Below are positions 59,746-64,000 of a DNA stretch of 64,000 nt, in pieces. The notes below the pieces were generated by a model, which did no database searches, was not told the DNA's origin, and saw only the letters and a list, made by a program, of their open reading frames with translations. The position numbers and the translations under genes are program-made. The DNA is taken from NCBI GenBank assembly GCA_041660925.1, contig JBAZVI010000007.1, positions 62,001-126,000 of the forward strand. Direction: 5' to 3'. Within the stretch, counting starts at the first letter, position 1, and the number at the start of each line of letters is the position of its first letter. Source of the DNA: Elusimicrobiota bacterium (GTDB lineage Bacteria > Elusimicrobiota > Elusimicrobia > UBA1565).

Positions 59746-60215
59746 AAGTCCTTTTCGTCTGCACCGGCAACAGCTGCCGCAGCCCGATGGCGGAATACCT
59801 CTTCAACCACCATGCCCGTCTGCGCGACCTGCAGGGCTGGACCGCCCGCTCGGCCGGCACGGCCGCGGAGCGGCACTTCGGCCTCTCGAGCGGGGCCCGG
59901 GTGGCCCTCACCGAGAAGGGCATCCTGAAGATCGACCACGTGCCCCAGCTCGTGACGCGGGACCTCATGGCCTGGGCCGACCTCGTGCTCGTCATGGCGC
60001 AGGCGCACCGCGAGGTCCTCGCGGACCGCTTCCCCGAGCACCAGACGAAGACCCACCTCTTTCTGGACCGCGCCGGTCTCGGCGCGCGCGACGTCGCCGA
60101 CCCCATCGGCGGGAGCGACGACCAGTACCGCCGCACCCGCGACGAGATCGAGGCCGGCATATTGGCCGTATTGGAGAAGGAATCCCATGGAAAACCTGAG
60201 CAAGCAAGACCCTGA
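59742..60215 (+). CDS. Low-molecular-weight protein-tyrosine/arginine phosphatase
   Basis: 157 aa. P-loop CTGNSCRS (C7, R13) and general acid D120 in DVADPIGG. By position beside tsaC and glyA it matches YwlE, which can be an arginine phosphatase, but Tyr versus Arg specificity is not certain. Four-base overlap with tsaC. Confidence 0.85.
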   Translation: MKVLFVCTGNSCRSPMAEYLFNHHARLRDLQGWTARSAGTAAERHFGLSSGARVALTEKGILKIDHVPQLVTRDLMAWADLVLVMAQAHREVLADRFPEHQTKTHLFLDRAGLGARDVADPIGGSDDQYRRTRDEIEAGILAVLEKESHGKPEQARP

Positions 60216-61452
60216 CCTCTACAAGGCGATCTCCGCCGAGGAGCGCCGCCAGGCGGAGAACCTCGAGCTCATCGCCTCCGAGAACTACGTCTCGCCCTCC
60301 GTCCTCGAGGCGCAGGGCTCGGTCCTCACCAACAAGTACGCCGAGGGCTATCCGGGCAAGCGCTACTACGGCGGCTGCGAGCACGTGGACGTCGTCGAGT
60401 CCATCGCCATCGAGCGCGCCAAGAAGCTCTTCGCCGCCGAGCACGCCAACGTCCAGCCCCACTCGGGCACGACGGCGAACATCGGCGTCTACCTCTCGGT
60501 GCTCAAGCCCGGCGACACCGTCATGGGCCTCAACCTCGCCCACGGCGGGCACCTCTCGCACGGCCACCCGCTGAACTTCTCCGGCCTCTACTTCAAGATC
60601 GTCTCGATGAACGTGCGCAAGGACGACGAGCTCCTCGACTACGAGGAAGCCGAGAACCTCGTCGCCCAGCACAAGCCGAAGATGATCCTCGCCGGCGCCT
60701 CCAACTACTCGCGCGTCTTCGACTGGGAGCGCCTCAAGAACATGGCCGACTCCGTCGGGGCCTACTTCGTCACCGACATCGCCCACTACGCGGGGCTCAT
60801 CGCCGCCGGCGTCTACCCCTCGCCGGTGCCGCACGCCGACTTCGTCACCACGACGACCCACAAGACCCTGCGCGGTCCGCGCGGCGGCATGGTCCTCTGC
60901 CGCGAGCCGCACGCCAAGGCGCTCGACCGCACGATGTTCCCCGGCATCCAGGGCGGCCCGCTCATGCACGTCATCGCCGCCAAGGCCGCCTGCTTCGGCG
61001 AGGCGCTCAAGCCCGAGTTCAAGGCGTACCAGCGCCAGGTCGTCGCCAACGCCCGGCGCCTGGCCAAGGGCCTGCAGGACCGCGGCCTGCGCATCGTCTC
61101 GGGCGGCACGGACTGCCACCTCTTCTCGGTGGACCTGCGCCCGAAGAACTGCACGGGCAAGGACGCGGAGATCGCGCTCGACAAGGCCGGCATCACGGTC
61201 AACAAGAACGCCATCCCCTACGACCCCCAGAAGCCCTTCATCGCCAGCGGCGTGCGCATCGGCACCCCCGCGGTGACGACGCGCGGGATGGGCGAGGGCG
61301 AGATGGATGCGATCGCCGACCTCATCGACGAGGCGCTCAGCCGGCGCGCCGAGGATTCCGGGCTCGCCGAGGTGCGCCGCAAGGTGCGCGCCCTGACCGC
61401 CCGCTTCCCGGTCCCGACCGACAAGCAGGGAGTCGCCGGAGCCGCGCGTTGA
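60187..61452 (+). CDS. glyA: Serine hydroxymethyltransferase
   Basis: 421 aa. Interconverts serine and glycine with tetrahydrofolate. PLP lysine K226 in TTTTHKTLRGPRGG; SENYVSPSVLEAQGS and GYPGKRYYGGCEHVD at the N-terminus. GGAGAAGGA precedes the ATG, which lies 29 nt inside the phosphatase gene. Feeds one-carbon units to ThyX via folate. Confidence 0.97.
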   Translation: MENLSKQDPDLYKAISAEERRQAENLELIASENYVSPSVLEAQGSVLTNKYAEGYPGKRYYGGCEHVDVVESIAIERAKKLFAAEHANVQPHSGTTANIGVYLSVLKPGDTVMGLNLAHGGHLSHGHPLNFSGLYFKIVSMNVRKDDELLDYEEAENLVAQHKPKMILAGASNYSRVFDWERLKNMADSVGAYFVTDIAHYAGLIAAGVYPSPVPHADFVTTTTHKTLRGPRGGMVLCREPHAKALDRTMFPGIQGGPLMHVIAAKAACFGEALKPEFKAYQRQVVANARRLAKGLQDRGLRIVSGGTDCHLFSVDLRPKNCTGKDAEIALDKAGITVNKNAIPYDPQKPFIASGVRIGTPAVTTRGMGEGEMDAIADLIDEALSRRAEDSGLAEVRRKVRALTARFPVPTDKQGVAGAAR

Positions 61453-61829
61453 TCGCGCAGATCCTCCTCGTCGACGACGACGAGGGCGTCCGCTCGTCGC
61501 TCAAGGCCCTGCTGGAATCCTGGCACCACCGGGTCCTCGAGGCCGAGGACGGGGCGCAGGCGTTCGCGGTCGCCGACAAGGAGGTCCCGCACCTCATCCT
61601 CATGGACGTGGTGATGGGCAACCTCTACGGCACCTCGGCGCTCGAGCGCCTGCGCGAGAACCCGCGCACCGCGAAGATCCCCATCATCCTCATGAGCGGG
61701 ACCGCGGACAAGCGCGCGCTGGGCGTGAAGGAAGGGAAGAACATGCGCTTCATGAAGAAGCCGCTCGACCCCAAGGAGCTCGAGAAGGTCCTCCGCGAGC
61801 TCCTGCCGGAAGGCGGCTACACGCCGTAA
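61449..61829 (+). CDS. Single-domain response regulator with TTG start
   Basis: 126 aa. D9/D10, phospho-acceptor D53 (LILMDVVM) and K104. TTG overlaps the glyA stop (TTGA), the same arrangement as the regulator after gltX. No kinase nearby. Confidence 0.82.
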   Translation: MIAQILLVDDDEGVRSSLKALLESWHHRVLEAEDGAQAFAVADKEVPHLILMDVVMGNLYGTSALERLRENPRTAKIPIILMSGTADKRALGVKEGKNMRFMKKPLDPKELEKVLRELLPEGGYTP

Positions 61830-61837
61830 AAGGGGAA

Positions 61838-62716
61838 ATGATGGCAAAGACAAAGGTTCGCATCGGCATTATCGGCGGCTCCGGCCTCTACCACATGAAG
61901 GGCATCTCCGAGACCGAGGAGCTCCGCGTCGACACCCCCTTCGGGCCGCCCTCGGACGCCCTCATGCTGGGGACCGTCGCGGGCGTGCGCTGCGCCTTCC
62001 TCCCCCGCCACGGCCGCGGCCACACGATCCTTCCCTCCGAGATCAACGGCCGGGCGAACATCTGGGCGCTCAAGTCGCTCGGCGTCGAGACCGTCGTCGC
62101 CTTCGGCGCGGTGGGCTCCCTGCGCGAGGAGCTCGCGCCCGGACACTTCGTCGTCCCCGACCAGATCGTCGACAAGACGACCCTGCGCCGCTCGACCTTC
62201 TTCGGGCACGGCGTCGTCGGCCACGTGGCCTTCGCCGACCCCTTCTGCGGCGGGGTCGCGAAGGTCCTGAGCGCCGCCGCGAAGGCCCTGGACATCCCCG
62301 TCCACCCGAAGGGGACGCTCGCCTGCATGGAGGGCCCGGCCTTCTCCACGCGCGCCGAGTCCGAGGTCAACCGCAAGCTCGGCTGCGACCTCATCGGGAT
62401 GACGGTCGTCCCCGAGGCGAAGCTCGCCCGCGAGGCCGAGCTCTGCTATGCCCTCGTCGCCATGGTCACCGACTACGACTGCTGGAAGGCCGGCGAAGAG
62501 GTCGGCGTCGAGAAGGTCATGGCGGTCATGAAGGCCAACTCGGAGAACGCCCAGCGCCTGCTCTCGCGCGCCCTGCCGGAGCTCGCGAAGCTCCCCTCGG
62601 GCGCCTGCGCCTGCAGCCGCGCGCTGGAGCACGCGATCATGACGGACCCCGCGGCGATGCCGAAGGAGACCGCGGAACAGCTCGCCCTCATCATCGGGAA
62701 GCGCATCCGGAGGTAG
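61838..62716 (+). CDS. mtnP: S-methyl-5'-thioadenosine phosphorylase
   Basis: 292 aa from the ATG after AAAAGGGG (a second ATG is the next codon). IGIIGGSGLYHM, PRHGRGHTILPSEINGRANI and FSTRAESEVNRK fit PNP/MTAP family 2. Salvages adenine and methylthioribose-1-phosphate from polyamine synthesis. Distinction from other family-2 purine nucleoside phosphorylases is by overall pattern. Confidence 0.88.
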   Translation: MMAKTKVRIGIIGGSGLYHMKGISETEELRVDTPFGPPSDALMLGTVAGVRCAFLPRHGRGHTILPSEINGRANIWALKSLGVETVVAFGAVGSLREELAPGHFVVPDQIVDKTTLRRSTFFGHGVVGHVAFADPFCGGVAKVLSAAAKALDIPVHPKGTLACMEGPAFSTRAESEVNRKLGCDLIGMTVVPEAKLAREAELCYALVAMVTDYDCWKAGEEVGVEKVMAVMKANSENAQRLLSRALPELAKLPSGACACSRALEHAIMTDPAAMPKETAEQLALIIGKRIRR

Positions 62717-62719
62717 ACC

Positions 62720-63226
62720 ATGGCCAAACCCCTCACGAAGGTGTACCGGCGGCTCGTCGAGGCCGCCAAGCTCGCGCGCAAGCGGGCCTACGCCCCGTAC
62801 TCGCACTACCCGGTCGGGGCCGCGGTGCTCACCGAGTCGGGCCGCATCTTCTGCGGCGCGAACGTCGAGAACGCGTCCTACGGCCTGAGCATCTGCGCCG
62901 AGCGCGTCGCCATCTTCAACGCCGTCGTGCGCGGCGAGAAGGTGCTCAAGGCCGTCTGCGTGGCCGGCCGCTCGGCCCGCCCCTGCGGCGCCTGCCGCCA
63001 GGTCATGGTCGAGTTCAGCGGCAAGGAGACCGACCTCCTGCTCGTGGACCTCGACCCCAACCAGGGCCGGGACTCCGTGAAGAAGACCCGCGTCTTCGCG
63101 ATGCTGCCCGGGGCCTTCGACCCGCTCGACTCCGGCCTGCTGCCCCAGCACCCCCAGAACCTGCTGCGCCACCGCAAGACCGCCGCGAAGAAGCGCCGCC
63201 GCCCGACGCAACGCAAGGAGGCTTGA
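62720..63226 (+). CDS. cdd: Cytidine deaminase
   Basis: 168 aa. Zinc site ICAERVA (C59, E61) and PCGACRQ (C89, C92). Converts cytidine to uridine in salvage. The core ends near residue 135; the remaining tail (NLLRHRKTAAKKRRRPTQRKEA in part) is strongly basic. Starts 3 nt after mtnP, so nucleoside salvage genes are grouped. Confidence 0.93.
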   Translation: MAKPLTKVYRRLVEAAKLARKRAYAPYSHYPVGAAVLTESGRIFCGANVENASYGLSICAERVAIFNAVVRGEKVLKAVCVAGRSARPCGACRQVMVEFSGKETDLLLVDLDPNQGRDSVKKTRVFAMLPGAFDPLDSGLLPQHPQNLLRHRKTAAKKRRRPTQRKEA

Positions 63227-63227
63227 G

Positions 63228-63599
63228 ATGAAACTGCTCGAAGACGTACTGCGCTGGGCGCGGGGCACCGACCTCGCCGAGGTGGAGTTCCGCCGCGACG
63301 GCGACGGTCTCGGCTTCCGCCTCGAAGGCGCGGCCCTCAACCCGCCGCCGCTGCCCTCCTGCTCGCTCGTCCCCGTGCGCTCGCCGGGCGTCGGTCTCTA
63401 TCGCGCCGGCGCGCTCGGGAAGGCCGGCGCCGTGCTGGAAGGCCGCGCGGTCGCCGAAGGCGAGAGTCTCGGCCAGGTCGAGGCGCTCGGCAAGGCCGAA
63501 CCCGTGAAGGCCCCCTGCGCCGGAAAGCTCGTCTCCCCGCAGGTCGAGGACGGAAAGCCCGTCCAGTACGGCCAGGCGCTCTTCTTCATCGAGCCCTAG
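63228..63599 (+). CDS. Biotinyl/lipoyl-domain protein, AccB-like, without the usual lysine
   Basis: 123 aa. N-terminal helix (LLEDVLRWARGTDLAEVEF) and a C-terminal hammerhead fold (APCAGKLVSPQVEDGKPVQYGQALFFIEP) similar to the biotin carboxyl carrier protein. The expected EAMKM turn is EALGK (85-89): the modified Lys position is Gly88, with Lys only at 89. AAGGAGG precedes the ATG. Role in acetyl-CoA carboxylase is therefore doubtful. Confidence 0.6.
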   Translation: MKLLEDVLRWARGTDLAEVEFRRDGDGLGFRLEGAALNPPPLPSCSLVPVRSPGVGLYRAGALGKAGAVLEGRAVAEGESLGQVEALGKAEPVKAPCAGKLVSPQVEDGKPVQYGQALFFIEP

Positions 63600-63622
63600 G
63601 GAGACAGCGCCGAGAACCGTCC

Positions 63623-64000
63623 ATGCCCTCCGAACTGAAGTGTTCGAAGTGCTCCAAGCCCGCCGAGCCGGGCGCGCCCAAGTGCGCGTCCTGCGGCGCG
63701 CGCGTCGTGCGCGTCTGCGGCGGCTGCGGAGGGCAGAACTCCCCGGCCAAGATCTTCTGCGACAGCTGCGGCAAGCCGCTCGGCGCCGACGCCGGGCCGG
63801 CCCGCCCCTCCGCCGCGCACGGCCCGGTGCAGGAGCTCTCCGTCGAGCGCTTCGAGAAGGTGCAGTCCCCGGCGCCGGAACACCGGGGCGTTCCCGAGGC
63901 CGAGCCGCCGAAGCCGGCCCCCGAGGTGAAGGCCCCGGCGCCGGTGGAGCTCCCGAAGATCGAGCTCCCCGCCGAGGCGCCGAAGGAAGCCCCCAAGGCC
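63623..64000 (+). CDS. Zinc-ribbon protein, 3' end outside window
   Basis: At least 126 aa, frame open to the window end. Four CxxC pairs (CSKC, CASC, CGGC, CDSC) in the first 55 residues form a double zinc ribbon, followed by a Pro/Glu/Lys-rich linker. Such heads often precede TPR or membrane domains, which would lie beyond the window. Confidence 0.7.
   Translation, partial: MPSELKCSKCSKPAEPGAPKCASCGARVVRVCGGCGGQNSPAKIFCDSCGKPLGADAGPARPSAAHGPVQELSVERFEKVQSPAPEHRGVPEAEPPKPAPEVKAPAPVELPKIELPAEAPKEAPKA

Overview
The window is GC-rich, densely packed bacterial chromosome. It carries about 60 protein genes on both strands, many joined by ATGA, GTGA or TTGA overlaps. I see no rRNA, tRNA, CRISPR array, prophage or transposase gene. 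The cell is a diderm: it has an LPS-assembly lipoprotein (leuS-lptE-holA order), a FadL-type outer-membrane protein, lipoproteins and two GT51 peptidoglycan glycosyltransferases. Type IV pilus motor genes (pilB-pilT-pilC), ComEC, ThyX, an OPT peptide transporter and several large secreted proteins of no familiar family would fit a high-GC uncultured lineage such as Elusimicrobiota. That placement is inference and was not tested.

Layout. 1-10.3 kb (+): class A PBP (5' cut), exported CbiX-like protein, ThyX, HlyD-like protein, then a run of GH57/DUF3536, PhoH, YbeY and an O-antigen-ligase/TPR protein. 10.4-15.1 kb (-): a compact seven-gene operon of HTH-receiver regulator, two lycopene-cyclase-domain (CarR) proteins, a related membrane protein, histidine kinase, FadL porin and response regulator, with two more membrane proteins divergent at 15.2-16.1 kb. 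16.2-20.3 kb (-): peroxiredoxin, aminotransferase, OPT transporter. 20.5-28 kb: leuS-lptE-holA, convergent rpsT, then a short uvrC, an alkyltransferase and an SGNH hydrolase. 28-32.6 kb (-): pilus assembly. 32.7-42 kb (-): a large GYF/Pro-Ala-rich membrane protein, then response regulator, gltX, recN, nadK and comEC in ORFs that mostly overlap. 42-47 kb (+): secreted or lipoprotein genes, several carrying palindromic insertions in their signal-peptide codons. 47-52.8 kb (-): recR, dnaX, lipoprotein, second large HEGxHH protein. 53-64 kb (+): secreted helical protein, NagZ-like GH3, HEAT protein, MtgA, degenerate HD-GYP, RsmI, TsaC, LMW phosphatase, GlyA, response regulator, MtnP, Cdd, biotinyl-domain-like protein and a zinc-ribbon protein cut by the window end.

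The most unusual feature is at 44.0-45.7 kb. Two TIR-bounded palindromic elements (312 and 276 bp, each built of two inverted copies of a hairpin-bearing unit) sit in frame and without stop codons inside the signal-peptide codons of two adjacent paralogous TRL-like genes. Each supplies an in-frame ATG and hydrophobic codons that could rebuild an export signal. A smaller Y/R-rich palindrome, also found elsewhere in the window, lies in the signal-peptide region of the gene just upstream. A second general feature is a set of extended -10 boxes (TGnTAnnnT-like) only 6-7 nt before start codons that lack a Shine-Dalgarno sequence, which suggests leaderless transcripts for leuS, uvrC, dnaX and others.
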